Source: Anaerolineae bacterium (GTDB lineage Bacteria; Chloroflexota; Anaerolineae; B4-G1). Taken from it: 20,491 bases of DNA. The stretch spans positions 1 through 20,491 of the forward strand of contig JALWUZ010000287.1 in assembly GCA_027079895.1 (NCBI GenBank). The letters run 5' to 3'. The translations under genes were made by a program, and so were the position numbers. Each line of letters starts with the position of its first letter. The first letter of the stretch is position 1. Shown here piece after piece: positions 7,147 to 14,810 of the stretch. The notes below the pieces were generated by a model. It searched no databases. It saw only the letters and a list, made by a program, of their open reading frames with translations, and was not told the origin of the DNA.

Positions 7147-8709
7147 ATGCATCGGTGGACAAAACGTTTCTTCCTGCTGAACTTCGTCCTGCTCGTCTTC
7201 CTGGCCGTCGCGGCCCGGCTGCTGCCCGGCCCGCGCATCATTGACGACGCCTACATCACCTTCCGCTACGCCCGGAACATCGTGGCCGGACTGGGCCCGG
7301 TGTACAACCCCGGCGAGCGCATCCTAGGCACCACCACCCCCCTTTACACCGCCATACTGGCGTTGCTGGGAGAACTGACCGGCGGCCCCAAGGCTCCCTT
7401 CCCCACCCTCGCCCTGCTCCTCAACGCCCTCTGTGACGCGGCCACCGTCCTCCTGCTGGCCGACCTGGGACGGCGCATCGCCCACCCCTGGGCCGGCTGG
7501 GCCGCCGCCTTGTTGTGGGCTGTACTGCCCTTCAGCGTCACCTTCGCCGTGGGTGGGATGGAAACCTCCCTTTTCGTCCTGACACTCACTCTGACCGCCT
7601 GGCTCTACCTCACCGGACGGGAGGCGTGGGCCGCTTTCACCATCGCACTAGGCATACTCACCCGTCCTGAAGCCGTCCTGCTGGCCCTGCTGCTGGCCGC
7701 GGATTGGGCTTGGACCTCGTGGCGGAACCGCCGGGACTCCCACCGGTGGTGGGTCACGCCCCTGGCTTTCGTCATCCCGCTAGGAATCTGGACGGTGTGG
7801 GCTACAGCCTACTACGGGTCCCCCATCCCCCTTTCGGTGAGCGCAAAGCGGGTGGCTTACCTCATCCCACCCCGCTCGGCTCTCATTCGACTCCTGCAAC
7901 ACTACGCCACCATCTTCGGCGGTCATCTCACCTTCGGCATCCCCTGGATTGGCGTGGGGCTGGTGCTCTACCCGACCCTGTTCGTGATCGGAGCGCGGCG
8001 CGTCCTGCCGCAGACACCCCGTCTGTGGCCCTGGGCACTGTTCCCCTGGGGCTACTTCGCCGCTTACGCCCTGGCCAACCCGCTCCTCTTTCGCTGGTAT
8101 CTCACACCGCCCCTCCCACCGTACCTGTTCTTCGTCCTGGTAGGAATGAGCGCAGTCACCCAGCGCATACGCCCCCCCCGCTCTAAAACGGCCCTCCGCG
8201 GGGCCATCACCCTGGCCGCACTGATCCTGGTACTGCGCGGTTGGACTCTGCACCCCGACCACGGCCCCGCTACCCCGGCTCCCGAGATAGCCTGGTTCAA
8301 GTTGGAACAAGTCTACCACAACGCGGCCGCCTTCCTCCACCCCTACCTGCAACCCGGCGACGTGCTGGCCGCTGCGGACATCGGCGCCCTGGGTTACGAT
8401 ACCGGGGCCTACATCTTCGACACCGTAGGACTGATCTCCCCCCAGGCCCTGGCCTACTACCCCTTGCCTGCGGAGCAGATCGCGGAAGGCATGAACTACG
8501 CCGTCCCCACATCGCTCATCCAGGACATCCAACCCGACTACGCCGTCTTCCTGGAGTTCGCCATCCGCCACACCCTGCTCGTGTCCCCCTGGTTCCGGCA
8601 ACACTACGAAGTCCTGACCGTGCTGTACACCGACCCGGAGGAAATCTACGACAGCCACGGGATGTACATCTTTCGCCTCCGCCGGCAGGCGGCGAATGTC
8701 CCCCGCTGA
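7147..8709 (+). CDS. GT-C-fold membrane glycosyltransferase (ArnT/PMT/AftB-like)
   Basis: A 520-residue polytopic membrane protein with a first TM segment at about 8-27. The hallmark early-loop acidic pair follows: DDAYITFRYARNIV (Asp33/Asp34), then GPVYNPGERILGTTTPLYT, as in GT-C transferases that use polyprenyl-phosphate sugars. About eight or more further hydrophobic segments extend to about residue 355, and a soluble C-terminal domain (about 380-520) follows, as in mycobacterial AftB-like proteins. It would transfer sugars outside the membrane. Acceptor and donor are unknown. Only a weak ribosome site precedes ATG 7147, 42 nt after the synthetase stop. A polyprenyl-phosphate donor would draw on isoprenoids made by the downstream mevalonate genes, but that link is inference. 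Confidence 0.75.
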   Translation: MHRWTKRFFLLNFVLLVFLAVAARLLPGPRIIDDAYITFRYARNIVAGLGPVYNPGERILGTTTPLYTAILALLGELTGGPKAPFPTLALLLNALCDAATVLLLADLGRRIAHPWAGWAAALLWAVLPFSVTFAVGGMETSLFVLTLTLTAWLYLTGREAWAAFTIALGILTRPEAVLLALLLAADWAWTSWRNRRDSHRWWVTPLAFVIPLGIWTVWATAYYGSPIPLSVSAKRVAYLIPPRSALIRLLQHYATIFGGHLTFGIPWIGVGLVLYPTLFVIGARRVLPQTPRLWPWALFPWGYFAAYALANPLLFRWYLTPPLPPYLFFVLVGMSAVTQRIRPPRSKTALRGAITLAALILVLRGWTLHPDHGPATPAPEIAWFKLEQVYHNAAAFLHPYLQPGDVLAAADIGALGYDTGAYIFDTVGLISPQALAYYPLPAEQIAEGMNYAVPTSLIQDIQPDYAVFLEFAIRHTLLVSPWFRQHYEVLTVLYTDPEEIYDSHGMYIFRLRRQAANVPR

Positions 8710-8724
8710 CCCCAGTCCCCCCCA

Positions 8725-8747
8725 CCTGGTACTCTGGTACTACCAGG
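8725..8747 (+). terminator. Hairpin after the glycosyltransferase gene
   Basis: CCTGGTA (8725-8731) and TACCAGG (8741-8747) form a perfect 7-bp stem with a 9-nt loop, 15 nt after the stop. No T-tract follows. It may be a weak terminator or an operator for the next operon. Confidence 0.35.
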
Positions 8748-8762
8748 GCAATTTGATAGGTT

Positions 8763-8786
8763 TTGACAGTTCGGCGGTGGTATACT
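8763..8786 (+). promoter_or_regulatory. Promoter of the mevalonate operon (extended -10)
   Basis: TGGTATACT (8778-8786) is an extended -10 element. A perfect TTGACA is present at 8763-8768, but the spacer is only 12 nt, so it cannot act as a normal -35 for this -10 box. The start codon at 8808 lies 21 nt downstream. Confidence 0.5.
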
Positions 8787-8807
8787 CAACGCCGTTCTGG
8801 AGGTGTC

Positions 8808-10088
8808 ATGCCGAGTTCACGTCTGAGCGGATTCTACGACCGTCCCCTGGAAGAGCGCGTCGCCCTGGTGTCCCGCTGGGCCGACCTGACCCCCGACGAG
8901 ACGGAGACGCTGCGGGGCGCACTGGGCCTCTCGCCGCAGCGGGCCGACCAGATGATCGAGAACGTCGTCGGGCGACACGCTCTCCCGCTGGGGATTGCCG
9001 TCAACTTCACCGTCAACGGGCGGGACATCCTGGTGCCGATGGTCATCGAGGAGCCGTCGGTGGTTGCTGGCGCGTCCTACGCCGCCAAACTGGCCCGCGC
9101 CGGAGGCGGCTTCCAGGCCACGACGACCCCGCCGGAGATGATCGGCCAGTTGCAGGCGCTGGACGTAACCGACCCCTGGCGGGCCCGCTTCGACCTGCTC
9201 GCCGCCCGCGACGAGTTGCTGGCCCTGGCGCGGGAGACCGACCCGGTCATCGTCAAACTGGGGGGCGGCCCGCGCGATTTGGAAGTGCGCGTCTTCGAGC
9301 AGACCGCCGTCGGCCCTATGCTGGTCGTCCACCTCATCTTCGACTGCCGGGACGCGATGGGGGCCAACACCGTCAACACCGCCTGCGAGACGCTGGCTCC
9401 CCACATCGAGCGCATCACCGGCGGGCGGGTGGTGCTGCGTATCCTCTCCAACCTGGCCGACCGGCGGCTGGCGCGGGCCCGCTGTCGGATACCGACCGCC
9501 GCCCTGGAGACCGGCGACTTCTCCGGCGAACGGGTCGCCCAGGGCATCGTCGAGGCCTGGGCCTTCGCCGCCGCCGATCCGTACCGGGCCGCTACCCACA
9601 ACAAGGGGATTATGAACGGCATAGACGCCGTAGTGCTCGCCACCGGCAACGACTGGCGGGCCGTCGAGGCCGGAGCGCACGCCTACGCCGCCCGCTCTGG
9701 CCGCTACACCAGCCTCACCACCTGGGAGCGAAACGCCGCCGGCGACCTGGTCGGCACGCTGGAAATGCCCCTGGCCGTCGGCATCGTCGGCGGGGCGACG
9801 CGGGTTCACCCGACGGCCCAGGTCGCCCTGAAAATCCTGGGGGTGCGGACGGCCCGCGAGTTGGCGGAGATCATCGCCGCCGTCGGGCTGGCGCAGAACC
9901 TGGCGGCCATCCGCGCCCTGGCGACGGAGGGCATCCAGCGCGGCCACATGCGGCTGCACGCCCGGCAGATCGCCATCGCTGCCGGGGCGACGGGGGACGA
10001 GGTGGCCCAAGTCGTGGCGCGGATGGTATCCCAGCGGCGCATCCGCCCCGACGTGGCGGAATCCATCCTGGCGGAGATTCGGGCATGA
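8808..10088 (+). CDS. mvaA: Hydroxymethylglutaryl-CoA reductase, class II
   Basis: A 426-residue HMG-CoA reductase that reduces HMG-CoA to mevalonate (or the reverse) with two NAD(P)H. It matches the class II (Pseudomonas mevalonii-type) enzyme over its whole length. Visible motifs are ENVVGRHALPLG (51-62), the catalytic Glu in EEPSVVA (Glu82), DAMGANTVN (182-190), the catalytic Lys266 in HNKGIMNG, Asp282 in GND, and the C-terminal general acid His380 in RGHMRLH. These sit one residue before the P. mevalonii E83/K267/D283/H381 set. ATG 8808 is chosen because GGAGGT lies 3 nt before it. It overlaps HMG-CoA synthase by ATGA, so a biosynthetic role is more likely than the catabolic one classically linked to class II enzymes. 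NADH versus NADPH preference cannot be read. Confidence 0.95.
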   Translation: MPSSRLSGFYDRPLEERVALVSRWADLTPDETETLRGALGLSPQRADQMIENVVGRHALPLGIAVNFTVNGRDILVPMVIEEPSVVAGASYAAKLARAGGGFQATTTPPEMIGQLQALDVTDPWRARFDLLAARDELLALARETDPVIVKLGGGPRDLEVRVFEQTAVGPMLVVHLIFDCRDAMGANTVNTACETLAPHIERITGGRVVLRILSNLADRRLARARCRIPTAALETGDFSGERVAQGIVEAWAFAAADPYRAATHNKGIMNGIDAVVLATGNDWRAVEAGAHAYAARSGRYTSLTTWERNAAGDLVGTLEMPLAVGIVGGATRVHPTAQVALKILGVRTARELAEIIAAVGLAQNLAAIRALATEGIQRGHMRLHARQIAIAAGATGDEVAQVVARMVSQRRIRPDVAESILAEIRA

Positions 10089-11152
10089 GCGACACAACTA
10101 CCATCCTGCGACCGGAGCACCCGGTCGGCATCGTCGGTTACGGGGCCTACGTGCCGCGCTACCGCCTTCCGGCCCGCGAAGTATCCCGCGTGTGGACCGG
10201 CGGCTACGGCGGCACCCCCATCAAAGAAAAATCGGTGCCGGGGCCCGACGAGGACGTGGTCACGATGTCCATCGAGGCGGCCCGCAACGCCCTGGCCCGC
10301 GCCGCCCTCCCCGACCCGGCCCTCATCCGCGCCGTGTGGGTAGGGAGCGAGTCTCACCCTTACGCCGTCAAACCGACCTCGACCATCGTCGCCGAAGCGA
10401 TTGGAGCCACCCCCCACACCCAGGCTGCCGATTGGGAGTTCGCCTGCAAGGCCGGCACCGAAGCGTTACAGGCCGCCATCGGCTTCATCGGCTCCGGGAT
10501 GGCCCGCTACGCGCTGGCGATCGGCATGGACACCGCCCAGGCCCGGCCCGGCGACGCGCTGGAGTACACCGCCGGGGCCGGCGGCGCGGCCTACCTGCTC
10601 GGCCCGGCGGAGGAATCGCTGGCCGTCTTCGAGGGCTCGTTCTCCTACGTCACCGACACCCCCGACTTCTGGCGGCGGGCCTACCAGCACTACCCCTCGC
10701 ACGGCGGGCGGTTCACCGGACAACCGGCCTACTTCAAACACATCACCGCCGCGGCGCGGGGGCTGATGGACGCGCTGGGCACCTCTCCGGCGGACTACAC
10801 CTACGTTGTCCTGCACCAGCCCAACGCCAAGTTCCCCAAGTCCGCGGCCAAGAAACTGGGCTTCACGCCGGAGCAAGTCAAGGACGGCCTGCTGGTCAAC
10901 GAAATCGGCAACGTCTACGCCGGTTCGTCTCTGATTGGACTGGCGGCGGTGCTGGACGAGGCCCGCCCCGGCGACCGCCTTCTCCTGGTCAGTTACGGCT
11001 CCGGCGCGGGCTCCGACGCCTTCTCCCTGCGGGTGACGGAGGCCATCGTGGAACGGCAGGGCCGCGCCCCCCTGACGCGGGAGTACGTCGCCCGCCGGGT
11101 AGAGATTGATTACGCCACTTACGTCCGTTTTACCGGGAAGTTGAGGAAATGA
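10085..11152 (+). CDS. Hydroxymethylglutaryl-CoA synthase, archaeal type
   Basis: A 355-residue thiolase-superfamily enzyme that condenses acetyl-CoA with acetoacetyl-CoA to HMG-CoA. The length and N-terminus (GIVGYGAYVPRYRLP) fit the short archaeal-type HMGS and not the longer eukaryotic or Gram-positive forms. Catalytic residues are visible: Glu89 in VGSESHPYAVKP, the nucleophile Cys121 in EFACKAGTEAL, and His244 in VVLHQPNAKFPK. The C-terminal SYGSGAGSDAFSL loop (303-315) is also conserved. The ATG at 10085 overlaps the reductase stop (ATGA), and the 3' end overlaps the thiolase ATG in the same way, implying coupled translation. In archaea this enzyme forms a channelling complex with a thiolase and a DUF35 protein, both encoded immediately downstream here. 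Confidence 0.95.
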   Translation: MSDTTTILRPEHPVGIVGYGAYVPRYRLPAREVSRVWTGGYGGTPIKEKSVPGPDEDVVTMSIEAARNALARAALPDPALIRAVWVGSESHPYAVKPTSTIVAEAIGATPHTQAADWEFACKAGTEALQAAIGFIGSGMARYALAIGMDTAQARPGDALEYTAGAGGAAYLLGPAEESLAVFEGSFSYVTDTPDFWRRAYQHYPSHGGRFTGQPAYFKHITAAARGLMDALGTSPADYTYVVLHQPNAKFPKSAAKKLGFTPEQVKDGLLVNEIGNVYAGSSLIGLAAVLDEARPGDRLLLVSYGSGAGSDAFSLRVTEAIVERQGRAPLTREYVARRVEIDYATYVRFTGKLRK

Positions 11153-12306
11153 GAGACGTAGCCATCATCGGAACCGGAGAGACCAAAGTCGGAGAGCATT
11201 GGGACGTCAGCCTGCGCCACCTGGCGTTGGAGGCGATTCAGGCCGCGCTGGCGGACGCCGGGGTAGCCACGGTGGACGCCCTCTACGTGGGGAACATGCT
11301 GGCCGGAGAACTGGCCGGACAGGAGCACCTGGGCGCACTGGTGGCCGATTTCGCCGGGCTGAGCGGCGTCGAGGCCCTGCGGGTCGAGGCCGCCGACGCC
11401 TCCGGCGCGGCCGCGCTGCGGGTGGGGTACATGGCCGTCGCCGGCGGCCTGGCGGACATCGTCGTCGTGGTCGGTGTGGAGAAGATGACCGACGCCCTGG
11501 CCGGTGAGATAGTCTATGGCCGCTCGCTGGCGACCGACGGGGACTACGAGAGCGCAGTAGGGGGCTCGCTGACCGCCGTCAACGCCCTGCTGATGCGCCG
11601 CTACATGCACGAGTACGGCTACGCGCAGCGGGACTTCGCCCCCTTCGCCGTCAACGCCCACCGGAACGCCGTCCACAACCCCCAGGCGATGTTCCGCTTC
11701 CCCATCACACCGGAGCGGTTCGCCGCCGCGCCGATGGTCTGCGACCCGATCAACCTGTTCGACAGCGCACCCGCCGCCGACGGAGCGGCAGCGGTGGTGC
11801 TGGCTCCGGGCGACGCGGCCCGCACCTTCTCGGCGGTGCCGGTGCGCATCCGGGCCTCGGCGGTGGGCACCGACGCGCTGGCCGTCCACGACCGCCACCA
11901 CCCGTTGTTGCTGCGCAGCGCGGCGTTGGCGGCTCAACGGGCCTACGAGCAGGCCGGGGTCACGCCTCAGGACATTGACCTGTTCGAGTTGCACGGCTCA
12001 TTCGGCATCCTGGCCGCCCTGAGCCTGGAGGCCGCCGGATTCGCCGCGCCGGGGCAGGGGGTACGGATGGCCCTGGACGGGGAGATCGGCCTCACGGGGC
12101 GCATCCCCATCGCCACGATGGGGGGGCTCAAGGCGCGGGGGCATCCGGCCGGGGCGACCGGCGTCTATCAGGTCGTCGAGGTGGTGCATCAGTTGCGCGG
12201 TCTCGCCGGAGAGAATCAGGTGCCGAACGCCCGCCTGGGCATGACCCAGAGCCTCGGCGGAAGCGGCGGCACGGCTATCACTCACATCCTCGAACGGATG
12301 GAGTAG
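11149..12306 (+). CDS. Archaeal-type acetyl-CoA acetyltransferase (thiolase) homologue with Cys-to-Asp active site
   Basis: A 385-residue member of the SCP-x/archaeal thiolase branch, whose usual job is to join two acetyl-CoA into acetoacetyl-CoA for HMG-CoA synthase. Family motifs are present: MRDVAIIGTGETKVGE at the start, GVEKMTD (109-115), FELHGSFGI (His282), GGLKARGHPAGATG (His332) and a C-terminal LGGSGGTA. The nucleophile site, normally EAACASG, reads EAADASG, with GAC for Asp83. The family's DCF after the ELH histidine is GSF here. The only Cys is Cys198, outside the active-site motifs. The reading frame is intact and tightly coupled, so this is not simple decay. It may be a divergent catalyst or a structural partner. 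Annotating it as an active acetoacetyl-CoA thiolase should be done with caution. Confidence 0.88.
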   Translation: MRDVAIIGTGETKVGEHWDVSLRHLALEAIQAALADAGVATVDALYVGNMLAGELAGQEHLGALVADFAGLSGVEALRVEAADASGAAALRVGYMAVAGGLADIVVVVGVEKMTDALAGEIVYGRSLATDGDYESAVGGSLTAVNALLMRRYMHEYGYAQRDFAPFAVNAHRNAVHNPQAMFRFPITPERFAAAPMVCDPINLFDSAPAADGAAAVVLAPGDAARTFSAVPVRIRASAVGTDALAVHDRHHPLLLRSAALAAQRAYEQAGVTPQDIDLFELHGSFGILAALSLEAAGFAAPGQGVRMALDGEIGLTGRIPIATMGGLKARGHPAGATGVYQVVEVVHQLRGLAGENQVPNARLGMTQSLGGSGGTAITHILERME

Positions 12307-12330
12307 CAATTTCAGCTAAGGAGGAACGAG

Positions 12331-12753
12331 ATGAACATCCCACGGAATTGGCGGCTGCAACAGCAACGTTATCGGCTGGAAGGGGAGGTGTGCGAGAAGT
12401 GCGGGGCCCGCATCTTCCCGGCCCGCGACATCTGCCCGGAGTGCGAGGCGCCGGCCAAAACGCCCCTGGTTTTCAGCGGCAAGGGGGAGGTCTACTCCTA
12501 CACGACCGTCCACACCCCTCCGCAGGGGTTTGAGGAGTTCGCCCCCTACATCCTCGCGCTGATTCAGTTGGAGGAGGGGCCGCTGATTACGGCGCAGTTG
12601 ACCGATGTGGACGCCGACCACGTGGACATCGGCATGCCGGTGGAGATGGTGACGCGCAAGGTGCAGGGCGGCGGGGCAGAGGGGCCGATTGTTTACGGCT
12701 ACAAGTTCCGTCCGGTCCTCCACGCGACCGTCCACGCCGCGCCTCACGAATAG
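12331..12753 (+). CDS. DUF35 zinc-ribbon/OB-fold protein, thiolase-HMGS partner
   Basis: A 140-residue acyl-CoA-associated scaffold protein. An N-terminal helix and a rubredoxin-like zinc ribbon carry Cys21/Cys24 (CEKCG) and Cys35/Cys38 (CPEC). An OB fold follows (about 47-135) with the typical GKGEVYSYTTVH and PYILALIQLEEGPLITAQL strands. In methanogens a DUF35 protein bridges thiolase and HMG-CoA synthase so that acetoacetyl-CoA is passed through a shared CoA site. The same neighbours occur here. The start is supported by AAGGAGG upstream. It lies 24 nt after the thiolase stop and is the last gene of the operon, before a strong hairpin. Confidence 0.9.
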   Translation: MNIPRNWRLQQQRYRLEGEVCEKCGARIFPARDICPECEAPAKTPLVFSGKGEVYSYTTVHTPPQGFEEFAPYILALIQLEEGPLITAQLTDVDADHVDIGMPVEMVTRKVQGGGAEGPIVYGYKFRPVLHATVHAAPHE

Positions 12754-12767
12754 AACCTCGGCGGGCA

Positions 12768-12797
12768 GCCGGACGCCCGCGCCGGTGGGCGTCCGGC
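12768..12797 (+). terminator. GC-rich hairpin ending the mevalonate operon
   Basis: GCCGGACGCCC (12768-12778) and GGGCGTCCGGC (12787-12797) make a perfect 11-bp stem with an 8-nt loop, 14 nt after the DUF35 stop. No T-run follows. Its position supports a terminator role. Confidence 0.65.
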
Positions 12798-12884
12798 CTC
12801 TCCCTGGCCGCCCCTATGATACGTCGGCGCGGGCCGGCCGTCGCCCGCGCCCGTCAAAGCCGCAACACACATCGGAGAGACCGT

Positions 12885-14681
12885 ATGCCATCTGCCGACC
12901 TGATTCTCATCCACGCTCCCAGCGTCTACGACTTCCGCGAACGGGCCACCCTCTGGGGGCCCATCAGCGATTTGGTACCTTCAGAACCGGTCTTCGATAT
13001 GTACCCCGTCGGCTTCTCCTTCATGGCCTCGTACCTGGAGCAAGCCGGTTTCCGCACCCGCATCGCCAACCTGGCGGCGCGGATGGTGCGCTCGCCACGT
13101 TTCGACGCCGAACGGCTGCTGGCCGGATTGCAGGCCCGCGCCTTCGGCATTGACCTGCACTGGCTTCCCCACGCCCACGGCGCGTTGGAGGTCGCCCGAC
13201 TGGTCAAGAAGCACCACCCCGATACCCCCGTCATCTTCGGCGGCTACTCCTCGTCCTACTTTCACACCGAGTTGATTCGCTATCCCCAGGTGGATTTCGT
13301 CCTGCGGGGCGATTCGACCGAGGAGCCGCTGCGCATGCTGCTGGAGGCTCTGACCACCTCCCCCACCCCGGAGCGACTGGCCCAAATCCCCAACCTGACC
13401 TGGCAGGACGGCGACGGAGAGGTCCACGTCAACCCCCAGACCTACATCCCGGACAGCCTCGACCACCTGGAGATGAACTACCGCCAGATGGTGCGCTCCG
13501 TGGTGCGCGACCGGGACTTCCTGAACTACATCCCCTTCAGCCACTGGGTCGAGTACCCGACGATGGCGGCGTTGACCGTGCGCGGCTGCCGGTACAACTG
13601 CGCCTACTGCGGCGGCTCCGCCTTCGCCGGGCGGATTGTCTCCGGGCGCACCCGGCCGGCCTTCCGCTCCCCGGAACGGCTGGCGCAGGACTTGTGGCAG
13701 ATGTACGACATCAGCCGGGGGCCGGTCTTCATCCTGGGCGATCTCCGGCAGGCGGGGATGGATTACGCCAATCGCTTCCTGGAGGCCATCCAGGGCTATC
13801 CGGGGCAGGGAATGGTGGAGATTTTCTTCCCCCTGGATCGGGAGTTCGCCGCCAAACTGGGGGCCGCGCTGCCCAACTTCGTCATCGAGTTCTCGCCGGA
13901 GTCCCACGACCCGGCGATACGGCGGGCGATCAACAAGCACTTCTCCAACGAGGGAATCGAGGAGTCCATCGCCGCCTGTCTGGACGCCGGAGCCCGCCGC
14001 TTCGACCTGTTCTTCATGACCGGCCTCCCGTACCAGACCCCGGAGTCGGTGCTGGAGTCGGTGAAGTACTGCGAGCGACTGCTGACCCGTTTCGACGACC
14101 GGCGGTTCATCCCCTTCATCGGGCCGCTGGCGCCGTTCGTGGACCCGGCCAGCCTGTTCTACGAGCGGTCGGAGCGGTACGGCTACCGCATCCGCTGCCG
14201 CACGCTGGAGGAGCACCGGAAGGCGTTGCTGGCCCCCTCCTGGAAGCACATCCTGAACTACGAAACGCGCTGGATGAGCCGGGACGACATCGCTACGGTG
14301 ACTTACGAGGCCGGGCGGCGGCTCAACGACCTCAAGGCCCGCTTCGGCCTCATCGCGCCGGACGTGGCCGCCGAGACGGAGTCCCGTATCAGGCAGGCCG
14401 TCGCCCTGATGGCGCAGGTGGATCAACTGGTCGAGCGGTGTACGCCGGAGGAGTTGGAGGTGGAACTGCTGGCCCTCAAGGGGCAGATTGACTGTGCCAA
14501 CACCTCCACCGTGTGCGAGAAGAGCGAGTTGGACCTGCCCTTCGGCATCACCGCCTTCAACCTGCCCCGCCTGATTCGGATGGGAATGAGTGATATATGG
14601 CATCTCCTCCGGCGGGCGGTGCAACCCACAGCCCGGCGCGTCCCGCTGGGGAGCAACACGCGGACGAGGGCCACATCATAA
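12885..14681 (+). CDS. B12-binding-type radical SAM protein, function unknown
   Basis: A 598-residue protein. The N-terminal half (about 1-160) resembles the cobalamin-binding Rossmann domain of B12-type radical SAM enzymes: PVGFSFMASYLEQAGFRTRIANL, a DLHW motif at 90-93, PVIFGGYSSSYF and DFVLRGDSTEEPL. The DxHxxG glycine is not evident, so actual cobalamin binding is uncertain. The radical SAM core has GCRYNCAYC (Cys235, Cys239, Cys242) for the 4Fe-4S cluster, with SPESHDP and a further TIM-barrel region to about 430. The C-terminal part (about 430-598) is not recognised. ATG 12885 is preferred over the in-frame ATG at 12816 because GGAGAG precedes it and the conserved N-terminus starts there. 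It sits alone between two hairpins. The substrate is unknown. The TIGR04190 (Ta0216) family is a possible match. Confidence 0.8.
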   Translation: MPSADLILIHAPSVYDFRERATLWGPISDLVPSEPVFDMYPVGFSFMASYLEQAGFRTRIANLAARMVRSPRFDAERLLAGLQARAFGIDLHWLPHAHGALEVARLVKKHHPDTPVIFGGYSSSYFHTELIRYPQVDFVLRGDSTEEPLRMLLEALTTSPTPERLAQIPNLTWQDGDGEVHVNPQTYIPDSLDHLEMNYRQMVRSVVRDRDFLNYIPFSHWVEYPTMAALTVRGCRYNCAYCGGSAFAGRIVSGRTRPAFRSPERLAQDLWQMYDISRGPVFILGDLRQAGMDYANRFLEAIQGYPGQGMVEIFFPLDREFAAKLGAALPNFVIEFSPESHDPAIRRAINKHFSNEGIEESIAACLDAGARRFDLFFMTGLPYQTPESVLESVKYCERLLTRFDDRRFIPFIGPLAPFVDPASLFYERSERYGYRIRCRTLEEHRKALLAPSWKHILNYETRWMSRDDIATVTYEAGRRLNDLKARFGLIAPDVAAETESRIRQAVALMAQVDQLVERCTPEELEVELLALKGQIDCANTSTVCEKSELDLPFGITAFNLPRLIRMGMSDIWHLLRRAVQPTARRVPLGSNTRTRATS

Positions 14682-14686
14682 GAAAT

Positions 14687-14715
14687 GGTAGGCGAAGGCA
14701 GTGCCTTCGCCTACC
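14687..14715 (+). terminator. Perfect 13-bp hairpin after the radical SAM gene
   Basis: GGTAGGCGAAGGC (14687-14699) and GCCTTCGCCTACC (14703-14715) pair perfectly around a 3-nt loop AGT, 5 nt after the stop. No clear T-run follows. It could be a terminator or a copy of a dispersed palindromic repeat. Confidence 0.6.
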
Positions 14716-14748
14716 CCGCGCTTTCAGAAGCCCTAATCCCCATCCTTC

Positions 14749-14776
14749 TTGCCATCCCCGTGAAATATGTTATAAT
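14749..14776 (+). promoter_or_regulatory. Promoter of the perR-like/oxidative-defence operon
   Basis: TTGCCA (14749-14754) and TATAAT (14771-14776) are separated by 16 nt. The -10 box lies inside the left arm of the palindromic operator, so a bound repressor would block it. The start codon is 34 nt downstream. Confidence 0.65.
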
Positions 14777-14802
14777 GGCTATAAATTAGTAGCCATTATA
14801 AC
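14769..14802. promoter_or_regulatory. 34-bp palindromic operator, probable PerR/Fur box
   Basis: Perfect 13-bp inverted arms GTTATAATGGCTA (14769-14781) and TAGCCATTATAAC (14790-14802) flank 8 AT-rich bases. The outer TTATAAT and ATTATAA match the halves of the PerR-box consensus TTATAATNATTATAA, but with wider spacing. It overlaps the -10 of the regulator's own promoter, so autoregulation is likely. Confidence 0.7.
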
Positions 14803-14810
14803 TGACTGCG

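Noticed and set aside
7120..8834. Shared 15-mer CGTCTGAGCGGATTC at 7120-7134 and 8820-8834
   Set aside because: It has no extended homology, one copy lies in coding sequence, and a single 15-nt match in 20 kb of GC-rich DNA can occur by chance.
8696..10084. Long open frame continuing upstream of HMG-CoA synthase
   Set aside because: The translation is Arg/Pro/Gly-rich and unlike any protein. The stretch is fully occupied by HMG-CoA reductase in another frame. The real start is ATG 10085.
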